Source: Symbiodinium natans (lineage: Eukaryota; Sar; Dinophyceae; Suessiales; Symbiodiniaceae). Taken from it: a stretch of 64,000 nucleotides of DNA. The position numbers were made by a program, and so were the translations under genes. Every line of letters begins with the position of its first letter. Positions within the stretch are counted from its first letter, which is position 1. The notes under the pieces are model-generated. The model did no database searches. It saw nothing but the letters and a program-made list of their open reading frames with translations, and was not told where the DNA came from. The stretch is taken from assembly GCA_905221605.1 (NCBI GenBank), contig CAJNDS010000281.1, positions 1 to 64,000 of the forward strand. Reading direction: 5' to 3'. This document shows positions 33,482 to 42,916 of the stretch, in pieces.

Positions 33482-34659
33482 CTACTCCACTCTACCCTTT
33501 GTAACTTCACCACACGACACGGCCTCTAGCAACCACGGGCGCCCAGTCGTGTCCAGCAGAACATCAGCTCCCAGAATCTCGAAGCTTAACGCTGCACCTC
33601 CCAGTACCAGAATCGCGTCGCCCACATTATTTAGGCCAGTGATGGTTTGAAAGCTTATACTAACAGAAAGAAGAGCGCCTCTCCAACAATGAATGCGCAT
33701 ATTTCAGAACCATTCTCAGCACAACATCTAGAGGGCTACTGCAACGTAGGAATTTCCTGCCGTGGACCCTACCTGCTTCGCGTGCTTCACTTGCGACCGC
33801 GAAGCTCTCCAGGAACGGTTGCAGAACAGCCTTCACGACTGGCCAGAACAAGCACAATACCTGCTCTGACCATATGCTAACATGACTGCATACTTGTTGC
33901 CCCGAGTCCCTGCACAAACGAACGCGCCTGCAACATGTTCAGAATCGCTGGCCACACCACCGCAGCTTGAGCAAACGTGCGGCTGCTTCTGCCCTCCACA
34001 CCTTCGAAGGTGTCAAGCGTGCTGTGCACATGCCGCGCGGGGTTGGGGTCCGCAGCATCGTATGGTGCAGGATGCGATCGGCAGATGAACTCCCGGCGGA
34101 CCAGTGCCATGGTGGAAGATGCTTCATGCCCGCGCGACATCAAAAGCAAGTAGATCCGGAATGTTAGCTTTCGGCCGGCCTCATCCAGCAGAACTCGAGG
34201 CACCTCGCACTGAGCAATGTAGTCATCTTGATCCTCTTCGGATATCCATGCGTTGTGGCAAGCTCTGGGCCCCAGGTGTACGGACACTCCTTCATTCCGC
34301 TCCTTCCGAGCATGCTTTAAGAACCACAAGGTTTTGCTGTCAGATTCGCCAATCCTAGACATATCCTCTGGCAGAAGTATCGTCAAGGGTGCCCACGTGG
34401 TCAGGCCACATCTCTCCAGAAACATGGCAAGCCGCTTCTTGTCTCCCAGCTCTGCGCACACACCGAGTCGACATAGTTCGATCAGGGCAGGCCGAGTCTC
34501 CTCCACAGCGCCTCGCTTGGAGGGCGGGCCCCTCTGAGGGCGCCAGGCAGAAAAGAGGGCCCGCTCGCCACTGAGAGCGGCCTCGAGCCCACGAGATCGG
34601 AGACGAGCGGGAAGTGCCCATGGCATGTTGGAGTGGAAAGTCCCACGTACCTCCTTCAA
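33482..34659 (-). CDS. Tubulin-tyrosine-ligase (TTL) family protein
   Basis: The TTL family ligates amino acids to tubulin tails using an ATP-grasp fold. The first exon (34659 to about 33930) encodes LGDKKRLAMFLERCGLTTWAP, LPEDM, TLWFLKHARKERNEGV (expected ATP-binding lysine in WFLK), QCEVPRVLLDEAGRKLTFRI and YLLLMSRGHEASS, which match the family order. The second exon ends exactly at 33773 (donor GCAG|GTAGGG); the third begins at 33591 (GCAG|CG), phases agree, and it encodes SFEILGADVLLD followed by GRPWLLEAV, the family's C-terminal signature. The 33592-33772 intron is 181 bp. The first codon at 34659 is not certain; probable upstream exons exist to 36.1 kb. The usual LLEVN is LLEAV, so another exon may follow a donor near 33500. 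Confidence 0.75.
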
Positions 34660-34904
34660 GATGGCGCAGCCATCGTGGGTGCACTGCCTGTGAAGTCGAG
34701 ATGGCTAGGATTGCAAGATATACACATTCACGGCGTTTGAAGTATCCCGAAAAGATGCCATCCCCTGCCCAGTCACTGGTCCATGAGCCTTAGCACCGAA
34801 GCTTCGTGCCATTGCACTTACCCGGGAACCCCCCGGCGTCGAGAATCCGGAGCTGTTGGACAAGGCATCTATCTGTATACGTAGATCGCCATCTCAACAT
34901 GTCT

Positions 34905-36100
34905 CCATGATGGTATTGGGTGTCATGTTGCATTGAACCAACTTCGCGACAGAAAACGCGCATGCAGAGTCATCATGTGCCTTAGGGTACAAGGTTTAGG
35001 GCTTAGGGTTTAGGGTTTTGGGTTTAGGGCTTAGGGTTTAGGGTTTAGGGTGTAGGGTTTAGGGTTTAGGGTTTAGGGTTTAGGGTTTAGGGTTTAGGGT
35101 TTAGGGTTTAGGGTGTAGGGTGTAGGGTGTAGGGTGTAGGGTTTAGGGTAAGAGGCCACCGCTGCAAGGGGTCCTGCTTCATGCAGCTCAGGGAGTCGGT
35201 CGCAGTCGCCTGCCATTGCCTTCGTGCTGTTGGGGCGACGCCCAGAACCAATGTGAGGGCTTCCGAAGTTTTGGGGTGCCTTCTTGGGGTCCTCGTTACA
35301 AGGGGATCCTTCAATTTCGGGATCTCTGTTGGGGGTGCCCCAACTTTTTCGTAAGCCCCCCCCATGTTACAATGTTTTGCAGGTGGTCTCAGGTCCCGGG
35401 CTTCCTCTCAGCATCATACTTTGCCAGCTCGATCCTAAAGTTCTCGATATTCGCCACCTGCCACAATATCATCGTTGGGAAGGGGGGGGGGCTTAAAGGG
35501 GGGTCTTAAAGGGGGGCTTAAGGGGGGGGGGGGGGGGGGGGGGGGGGTGGGGGGGGGGGGGGGGCGTAAGGGCGGCTTAAGGGGTGGGGGTTCGGGTACT
35601 GGCAATGGCAGATTTCATGTCAAATTCAAAACTCTGTGGCCACGCCTGCTGTTCAACTTTGTTCGCCGTGAGCCTCATGCCAGGTTCGGTAGCACATCCA
35701 TGCTGAATGAGTACACTTTACACTTTTTGGGATAATATTTTCTTCAATCCCCTATAGAACTCCAAGTGTACACTTTTTGTTAAGGGAAGCTCTGCACTGA
35801 CATCGCTTCTTAACGGCGCCCAACTCGAGAGAGAGCATGTAAGGGAAACTGCTGAGGACGCCGGCATGAGCTCCGAGATCTGCCCGGACTTCTGCAGAAG
35901 GTCGTCCTGTAAACCCTAAACCCTAAACCCTAAACCCTGAACCCTGAAACCCTAAACCCTAAACCCTAACCCTAGCCCTAAACCCTGAACCCTAAACCCT
36001 AAACTGCAAGGAACTTGCCCTCCCTGGCATGGGTGACATGGGCACCGGCGCGCCTGCACCTGCGTGACGTCATGCTCGAAGGCCTCAATGGGGCGCAATG
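34905..36100 (-). CDS. Probable upstream exons of the TTL-family gene or a separate gene
   Basis: Coding-like minus-strand exons: about 36080-36050 (AFEHDVTQ, donor CAG|GTGCAGG), 35907-about 35845 (DDLLQKSGQISELM, acceptor TTTACAG|G), about 35452-35395 (VANIENFRIELAKYDAERK), about 35222-35160 (DCDRLPELHEAGPLAA, donor GCG|GTGGCC exact) and 34980 to about 34910 (AHDDSACAFSVAKLVQCNM, acceptor CCCTAAG|G exact). The last two join in phase 0 across a telomere-type array. The helices look coiled-coil-like. Membership in the TTL gene is inference from strand and spacing. Confidence 0.4.
34983..35149 (+). repeat. Telomere-type array inside a 179-bp intron (antisense)
   Basis: About 22 units, including a TGTAGGG block at 35112-35140. 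On the minus strand the intron is 34981-35159: donor GCG|GTGGCCTCTTA, then CCCTAAA units, then acceptor TACCCTAAG|GCA. Phase 0 on both sides. Confidence 0.9.
35257..35363. mobile_element. MITE-like element, GGGGTTTCCG family, copy 6
   Basis: GGGCTTCCGAAGTTTTGGGG at the left, TTTTTCGTAAGCCCCCCC followed by CATG at the right, with GGGGATCC inside. Lies between two minus-strand coding-like exons, so it is probably intronic. Confidence 0.8.
35478..35600 (+). repeat. G-rich tract with GGGGGGCTTAA units
   Basis: Several GGGGGGCTTAA(A) units, then about 40 bp of almost pure G. Confidence 0.95.
35910..36004 (-). repeat. Telomere-type array, CCCTAAA on +
   Basis: Thirteen units. On the minus strand it ends GGTTTACAG at a coding-like exon start (35907), so it fills most of an intron that begins at a GTGCAGG donor near 36050. 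Confidence 0.95.
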
Positions 36101-36316
36101 AGGGTGATGCTACCAAGGGCCATTCCTTGGCCTTCTCTGTGCATATCTTTGACTTGTGTCAAGAATTTATAGCAATATTAATTAACATCTTGGGGTTTCG
36201 ATACTTTTTTATATATAATTATATTTCGAATTTAAGAGAATCTAAGCACTGTGTTGTGAGATGCGCGAATGTCTTGTGCCAGCCTTGGCATTCCTCAAGC
36301 ATTCCTACAAGCATCT

Positions 36317-36655
36317 TCAACATGTTTCAGCGTCACACCCGTGGCTCAGCTCGGGACTGCCGCTCTCCGAACGGTTGGGCCAATGAGATCTAAGCAGTGC
36401 CTTGGCAACTTCAAATGTCAGAGCCTTTGGCAGCGTGTCAGGCCGTCCCAGCGGACTCGAGATCTGAGGCCTCGACTGGCGCAACCGGACCTGCCACGCA
36501 ACCGAAGCAACCGAAGCAGCGCCACAAGGCTTCTGAGCACAGCATTCCGGGCAAGCTACCAAATTTCGGGAATTTGGGTTGCTTCCCTTCGAAGTGCGGA
36601 TGCCGCGGCCGCAAGTGCAGAAAGATGACTCAGACGACTTCATTCCGAAGTTTCC
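36317..36655. other. Open on both strands, unassigned exon
   Basis: Minus (108 aa, including LPKALTFEVAKALLRSHW) and plus (119 and 90 aa) frames overlap. The minus frame looks slightly more protein-like and its strand agrees with the neighbours. No family. Confidence 0.3.
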
Positions 36656-36661
36656 CCCATC

Positions 36662-36736
36662 AACCCTAAACCCTAAACCCTAAACCCTAAACCCTAAACC
36701 CTAAACCCTAAACCCTAAACCCTAAACCCTAAACCC
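36662..36736 (-). repeat. Telomere-type array, CCCTAAA on +
   Basis: Eleven canonical units. On the minus strand a coding-like exon (EHEVQMANLEAGTDLLD, about 36785-36737) ends at a GG|GTTTAG junction exactly at the array. Confidence 0.95.
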
Positions 36737-36810
36737 ATCTAACAGATCAGTGCCAGCCTCCAGGTTCGCCATCTGCACCTCATGCTCGCCTCAAGGCCAA
36801 GCTTCTACGG

Positions 36811-36952
36811 GAGGTTTCCGAAACTAGGGGGGGTACCTTATTGGGGTCCCTAAACCCTAAACCCTTAAACCCTTAAACCCTAAACCCTCTAAAGCCTAAA
36901 CCCTACTGTTTGGGGGACTCTTTTAGGGGTCCCTTTTTTCGAGGAAACCCCT
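36811..36952. mobile_element. MITE-like element, GGGGTTTCCG family, copy 7, split by telomere-type array
   Basis: The left half (AGGTTTCCGAAACTAGGG, GTACCTTATTGGGGTCC) and right half (GTTTGGGGGACTC, GGGGTCCC, TTTTTTCGAGGAAACCCC) are normal for the family. Between GGGGTCC and ACTGTTTGGGG, where other copies have about 20 bp, this one has 57 bp of CCCTAAA repeat. Confidence 0.85.
36849..36905 (-). repeat. Telomere-type array inside a MITE
   Basis: Eight CCCTAAA-type units (some CCCTTAAA) replacing the centre of the element. Confidence 0.9.
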
Positions 36953-37012
36953 GACATGCCTTCAGGGATCTGAACGCCGGCCCCCGAGTTGTGGCAACCG
37001 ACAGACTCCAAC

Positions 37013-37140
37013 TGGGGTTTAGGGTTTAGGGTTTAGGGTTTAGGGTTTAGGGTTTAGGGTTTAGGGTTTAGGGTTTAGGGTTTAGGGTTTAGGGTTTAGG
37101 GTTTAGGGTTTAGGGTTTAGGGTTTAGGGTTTAGGGTTTA
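37013..37140 (+). repeat. Long perfect telomere-type array, TTTAGGG on +
   Basis: Eighteen almost perfect units, the most homogeneous interior array. Confidence 0.98.
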
Positions 37141-38100
37141 GAAGCTCTTGATGTGACATTTGTGTGGAAACCTGCAGTTTTCCAAGTTCATCCCAGTGGC
37201 CCTGGGTGATGCCACCAGGAAGCGGGGGGATACCTTCCGAGGCGAGAACCCTCAAGAGAACTGGGCAAGAAGTTTTGAAACAAAATGTTTCTCTATCGGG
37301 TCCAGTTCACGATGACACAAGCTGCTTTAGCTCAAATCAAGGCGCTGGGAGCTTCTTCGGCGCCTTCCTCCAGCATTCTCTCATAGTCCTCAGGCCAACC
37401 CTGCACTCACTACACCTGACATCTCTCCAAACCAAGGCCGGATGAGGGGACGGCCAAAGGCTCCACCGTCTCATCCAGGTGTGACAGATCCACGCCTCGA
37501 CTTGTGACATCTTTGGGCAACCCCATGCAGTTCATGTCACAAGTTTTACCATCTGAGCTTCCGGCTACGGCGTGGAGGTGTGCCTCTCTCTTCGGTCCGA
37601 ACCATGATGCAGTGGTCGCGGTGGTGCCGCTGAGCAAATATTCTGCACCGCTGACAAGAAGATTCTTGTTGAACGTTGGGTATTTCGAATGCTGCCATGT
37701 CTGTTTGTGGTCTGTGTGTGTGGCTGGCTGCCCGGCTAGTCAAAAAACGAGGCAGGATAAGGGTCATATGCGCTGCTCGCATCATGTTTGCAATAGCTCC
37801 GAGAACTGGCGGCAATGTGGGCGAACTGCAAGTCTGGAAGAAAGCCATGGATCGAATCATTCGGCATGCTCCACAGCCACCCTAGCAGTAGTCTGCAGCT
37901 ACCAACTGCCTTTCCGATTTCTGCGAACCAACAAGAGCGCACGCGTCTTTGCACGCTGCCGTCAGTCATGTGCGCTTGAGACGCCATGCTACGCCGACGC
38001 CCAAGCACCCTTCAGTCGTCGCTACCATCCAGCAGCCTATCCTGAACAGGGGAAGGAGATCATCAGGAGATCATGGCACAAGGCATAACTTGACTCTTGG
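37141..38100. other. Possible 3' exons of the channel gene
   Basis: Frames are open on both strands, including a minus frame at 37637-37410 (GLPKDVTSRGVDLSHLDETV) that could be a cytoplasmic exon of the channel if the GC donor near 38118 (GAGAAG|GCAAGG) is used. A 194-codon plus frame at 37504-38088 has no recognisable domain. Confidence 0.3.
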
Positions 38101-38104
38101 CCCC

Positions 38105-38902
38105 TTATAGCCCCCTTGCCTTCTCGTAGGCCAGCCAGTACAACCTGTTGCCATGGCCATGGTTCTTGCCCGTGCCGCGGGCACAGCAGCCGAAGCAACG
38201 GCTTTGCAGCTGCCTCTCGCACATATGTGGGTAACAGCGGCTGGCCAGATAGTGAGCATAGAGCTGGTTCTTTCTCTGTGCGGCTTTGTCATAGAGAGAT
38301 CCCAGCAAACCGATGTACACGTTCATCACCACAACTGTGACGCCGAGGCTTAAGGCCATGAACTCGAATCTGACGCCTCTGTGATACTTATCGCTCCAGT
38401 CAGATGGGTCCGAGTCTACGTCTCCCTCGATGATCCCGTTCTTCGTGACGCCAGTTATCTTGTCATTGATGCCCTCAAGCTCATCCAGATCAAAATCACC
38501 TGGCGCAGGAAAAGGAAGACATGACACTGTGAGCACAACATGACACACGAATGCAAGGGAACATGAAAAATCATGTTTCCATACGAGACAAAGTCGATGC
38601 CTCGGTACTGAACTAGGCCAGGATGCTGTCTGATAAGACGCTCTGTACAAGTTGTCAAACTTGGTTAGTCAACGGCATCTTCTTCATAAACGAGGAGTAT
38701 CCTCTACAACAACGACCGTCGAGAGCTGCTCCAATCACGCACTGGAGCCTCCATCGTTTCATGTATGAGTGGATATGATGCTCGGTCACTTGACGGGCCA
38801 CTCGCAACTGCTGCACAAACACACAAACACAAACACAAACACAAAACGCAAACACAAACACAAACACAAACACAAACACAAACACAAACACAAACACAAA
38901 CA

Positions 38903-38936
<34 letters not shown>

Positions 38937-41564
38937 CACACACACACACACACATACATACACACACACACACAAACACTCACTCAATCACAAACTCACG
39001 CACTTACTCTCACACACACACACACAGACAGAGACACACACACACACACACACACCATGGCTGTAGCGACACTCGTCTGCACACCTGCCAGGACAGTGTC
39101 CTTGCAGCACACGAAATTCCTCGAGTCCCTCGCTTGAGGGGTGACCCGTTATGACCCCGACGCTTCACTCGAGGCATTGCACAAACCCTACCGCACCTTG
39201 CCTCACACCACTTCAGCTACACACCTGACACTGTCAGCGAACCACCAATAGAAATAGAAATAGAAATAGAAATAGAAATAGAAATAGAAATAGAAATGGA
39301 AATAGAAATAGAAATAGAAATAGATATAGAATGTATGCGACGTCAACCTGTGCTTATGTAGATGCGGTCGACATCTCGAGTATCTTATCTCCTCCATGTT
39401 TAGGCGAGGCTGCGACTCAGTATTTTTTTCGACAGATGCACGATGCCTGGCACGTCGAGAGAGAGAGAGAGAGGAAAAAAAATGCCGACTGGCCTAACCA
39501 CAATCTGAAAGCGGCCGGTTCGCCAGGACCAGGGGCAGTTGAAGCCCCGCCTAGCAGGCCCCCCCCCTTCCCACCCCTCATTTCTCCACCTTCCCCCACC
39601 CCCCACCGCCACCCCCCACCCCCCCTACGCTGCCACACCCCCCCCCCCCCCCTGCCCTTGCCCCCCCTTGAGCCCTAAGCCCTCAACCCTAAACTAACCC
39701 TCAACCCTAAACCTCAAACCATAAACCATAAACCATAAACCCGGACCCCTGAACCCTAAACCCAACCCTTATTACTTGGGGTCCAGCGACTTGGGCGATG
39801 CGGAATCACCATGCTCACGCGGATGCGTTGGGCCGAGCCGAGGCGGGTCGCGTAGCGTTAAAATTACGATCCACCAGAAGGCGTTCGTTGCGGCATGTCA
39901 CCGTGTTAGTCTCTGCTTCCGCATGCTGCCCCACCTAGCACTTCAAGGCGAAAGATCTTGAGGAACGTGTTGAGCACCGTGTTGGCACCGCCAACGTTCT
40001 CCTCTATGGGAAAGACGCTGTATGCCTGAAAAGACCCTGCCAGCATAAGCGCCAAGAAGAAAAGGAAATAGACAGAAGCTGGCCGGCTGACAGCATGAAC
40101 AATGGGAACGACGCGGCGCCCTATCTCCTCGATCTGAAAGAAATCAATGGACAGCAATGCCCATCGTATCAAGACGAGGACCGAGATCATGACAGGATGA
40201 GTTTCGAAATAATTGAAGCCCGTTAGCTTCGGATCCTTGATGCAGCTAAGGAATTGCAGACCAACCGTGGCCGAGTACAGCTCTGATGCAGTGATCAAAA
40301 AGTTCCACAGGGTCAGATGCCTCCCAACAGCAGCTAGCAAGCTCGTGAAAAAGGATGCGCAATCCACGAAGAAGTAGAGCCCCACAAAAATCTTGCAGAG
40401 ACACGACATGAAGATCCATGAGCTGAGCATGCCAAAAGCCCAGATGACGGTTCTGTCGGGCGTCTGCTGCCTCTGCGCAGCGCTCCCCAGGTGTGTCAGC
40501 AGAATCACCAACAGTAGGTCGAGGCAGGCATACCATGCTCGCAGCATGAAGGTTCTGCGCAGCGATTCTTTGAGGATCGCCTTGCCCAGGACGGTATTGA
40601 AGCACTGGCTAACCTGCCCCGCATCTACAAGTGCCTTCAGAGCCATGGTGAGATCCCAGCTTGATAACTCAAACAGTTGCACCGCCGGAGTGATACTGTA
40701 GGTAGCCTCGAATATCAAGGCGTGCTCGCCACTCAGCATCTTGCTGCCAAACTGCTTGATCACATGCCACGCCTCCCATGCCGATGCACCTTGCCGCTCG
40801 AACTTCTCTTTGCTGACACTGGCAACAAAGGATTTCAACTTGGACTTCGCAGTGCGTCCCGTCAAGTCCTCACAACCTACAACACAGAAATTGCGCTCCT
40901 GCGGTTTGAAGACTTCCCATGGGCTCAGCTCAGTTGACGCCACGCCGCTCATTCTTTTGATTCGGGCTTCTACTCTGGGCCAGGTCAGCTCCAGACTCAG
41001 ACTTTGTAGGAAGCGGTTCAGGTTCTCTTGGCCGTATTCGATGCGCAGAAGTGTCAGATTCTCAACAAACATCTTCGGGCTAAGGGCATTCAGCTCACGC
41101 ACCCAGTCGAAGAAGGCGGCTTCCCAGCGGCTGATGTTGTCCAGCTGATGTTTCAACCCCCTCTCGGACTCATCTTCAGGTACAAGGACCAGGAAGTCAG
41201 ACTCCTCCAGTTCCTTTTTCGCCTGCTTCTGTTGGGTCTGAAGTTGCAGCATGGAGATCTGGGCATCGAGCCTCTGATGGCTGCTACCAGTCCGAAGCAT
41301 GCGCTGCTGTTGCTGCTGCGTTGCCTTGCAATCCAACAGAACCATCAATCTTTCGTAGGTCAGCGCTGCCAAACATCGTAGATCGTATCTGTCCACCAAC
41401 GCCCGAGAGTCTTCCCTGAGTTCCTCACCCTCCTTGCCTGTCGACATCAAGTCCAGCCATCGCTGCGAGTCCGCAGAACCTCGACTGAGGCTGACGAGAC
41501 TGGCCTCCTCATCCAACTCAGAATCGCTCTCGCTAATCCGCATCCAGGAGTTCTTTGCTCCCAT
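38105..41564 (-). CDS. TRP/polycystin-like cation channel
   Basis: Two exons: 41564-39935 and 38499-38105, joined across a 1,435-bp intron (donor CTAG|GTGGGG, acceptor TTTTCCTGCGCCAG|GTGATT). The joined frame is 674 aa from an ATG at 41564. A hydrophilic N-terminal region (1-340, poly-Gln near 83-87) is followed by hydrophobic spans at about 343-360, 372-392, 418-438, 457-476 and 497-513. The junction reads FRLEVLGDFDLDELEG, the pore-proximal motif of dinoflagellate polycystin-type channels; it exists only after splicing. Exon 2 then has the last span (FEFMALSLGVTVVVMNVYIG) and a cytoplasmic tail (YDKAAQRKNQLY, Cys-rich RCFGCCARG). It is a plasma-membrane or ciliary ion channel by family; selectivity is not readable. 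The 3' end may continue via a GC donor. Confidence 0.8.
38814..39052 (+). repeat. CACAAA and CA microsatellites in the channel intron
   Basis: (ACAAAC)n at 38814-38910, then CA-rich repeats to 39052. Confidence 0.98.
39248..39326 (+). repeat. AAATAG hexanucleotide repeat in the channel intron
   Basis: About 13 units with one AAATGG variant. Confidence 0.98.
39555..39668 (+). repeat. C-rich low-complexity tract in the channel intron
   Basis: CCCCACC/CCCCTT-type runs leading into a degenerate telomere-type array. Confidence 0.85.
39671..39769 (-). repeat. Degenerate telomere-type array in the channel intron
   Basis: CCCTAAG, CCCTCAA, CCATAAA and similar units; sense (TTTAGGG) relative to the channel gene. 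Confidence 0.8.
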
Positions 41565-41579
41565 CGCTACTCTCGCTGA

Positions 41580-42130
41580 GTAACTTGGCTGCGGCAGAGG
41601 CTATACGGCATGTGCGGACGGATTTCTTGGCATGGCTGCCATTGCTTACCCGATCGGAGGACTTAAGTCAGCAAGGTGGTGTACAAGCAGTGCCCGGGCT
41701 CCCAGTGCTTGAGGATTGAAAAGTGTGTCCCCTGTCGGCTTCCGCTGAAGGGATAAAAGGTGAAGCCGCTGTGTTGCGCCCATCCAGACTTTCAGACATC
41801 ACGACTGCCTCATCCCCTCTTACACGTCAAATTCATACCGTCTTCAATCATGTCATAAGAAGTCTTGTACATGTCTCACACCTTCCACAAAGGCTTAGCT
41901 TGGAGTATCACGCAGGGGTTGAGCTTTGGTTCACTTCCTTTCCTATCGCTTGCCTGAATCTTACCTTGAGCTCCAGAAGGCGGATGAAAAGGTTTGATGG
42001 GAGTTGCGGTTTAAGTTTCCATGCCAGTTCGTTAAACTTTCTACCCACCACAAAGCCGCACTATCATTAGCGAATTGAATTTGGCATCTGATGGGTTTAA
42101 ATTCCCTTTGCTACTCACACGAAGACTCAA
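41580..42130. other. Probable 5' region of the channel gene
   Basis: About 550 bp upstream of the channel start with no convincing exon. No TATA-like or other known promoter signal is claimed. Confidence 0.3.
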
Positions 42131-42149
42131 AAACACTAAAGGCACGCTC

Positions 42150-42815
42150 TCGAGCGTTCATGTATGGTGTCATCCCCTCGGGATTTTAGCATCGACTGCC
42201 CTGTCAAGCATTGATGTTGGCTTCGGTCAGCAGCGTCCTGTTTTGCTTCTGCCCATGCTCGCTCACACCGAGTCCTGAGAAACTGCTCTTGGTCCTCTGG
42301 CTGCGACGGCCATTCCCATGAGTTCACCTCCGCCCGGAGCTGGGTTTAGGGTTTAGGGTTTAGGGTTTAGGGTTTAGGGTTTAGGGTTCAGGGTTCAGGG
42401 TTCAGGGTTCAGGGTTTCAGGGCAGTTTCGTTGCTTTACGTTTAGAGATGCATCCTCTCAAAGCTCGTGCAATGATGTGGGCATGCAGTGCGCCCGTGAC
42501 TTGCGGGGCTTGGTAGGCATACACCCACAGCATATACATGTGATCAACATGGCAGAGTCTACTCATCCGGGTGCATCGGTAAGCCCCACCTGCACCGGTG
42601 GGCCACCGAAAGCTTCCGTGAGTAGCCGATGCTTCATGACACAGCGAGCGAGCAGCTGCTGGCTCCTTGCATAGAAGCCTCAACCGGAACTCAATCCAAG
42701 CATTCCGTATGTTTTTCCGTGTGCGGACAAGCTTGAGATGTTGCTGAGCACCCTGCATTCCTTGCTGCAGACTTCGATTGCCAAGAGGTTGCTGCCAGGC
42801 CTGCCACAGAGCCAT
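42150..42815 (-). CDS. Uncharacterised gene, exons around an array
   Basis: Minus-strand coding-like exons: about 42760-42600 (QHLKLVRTRKNIRNAWIEFRL), about 42480-42445 and 42332-42150, which starts directly after the array at an AACCCAG|C acceptor-like junction and reads EVNSWEWPSQPEDQEQFLR, then CERAWAEAKQDAADRSQ. A GTAAAG donor lies at about 42442. Charged and helical, with no family recognised. It sits upstream of the channel gene on the same strand. Confidence 0.4.
42341..42420 (+). repeat. Telomere-type array, TTTAGGG on +
   Basis: Eleven units, the last five TTCAGGG. Antisense to the flanking exons; its left edge is a minus-strand acceptor-like CCCAG. Confidence 0.95.
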
Positions 42816-42916
42816 GCCCGCTCAACTCAACAGGCACTATCCTTGGCTGCAGTCCGCACCTGCGGAGCACGAGGTCTGCACGAAAGCCATGCACAGGCCA
42901 AGAAACCAGGATCTCG

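Noticed and set aside
38765-39154. His/Thr- and Val/Cys-rich open frames
   Set aside because: They are translations of CACAAA and CA microsatellites in the channel intron.
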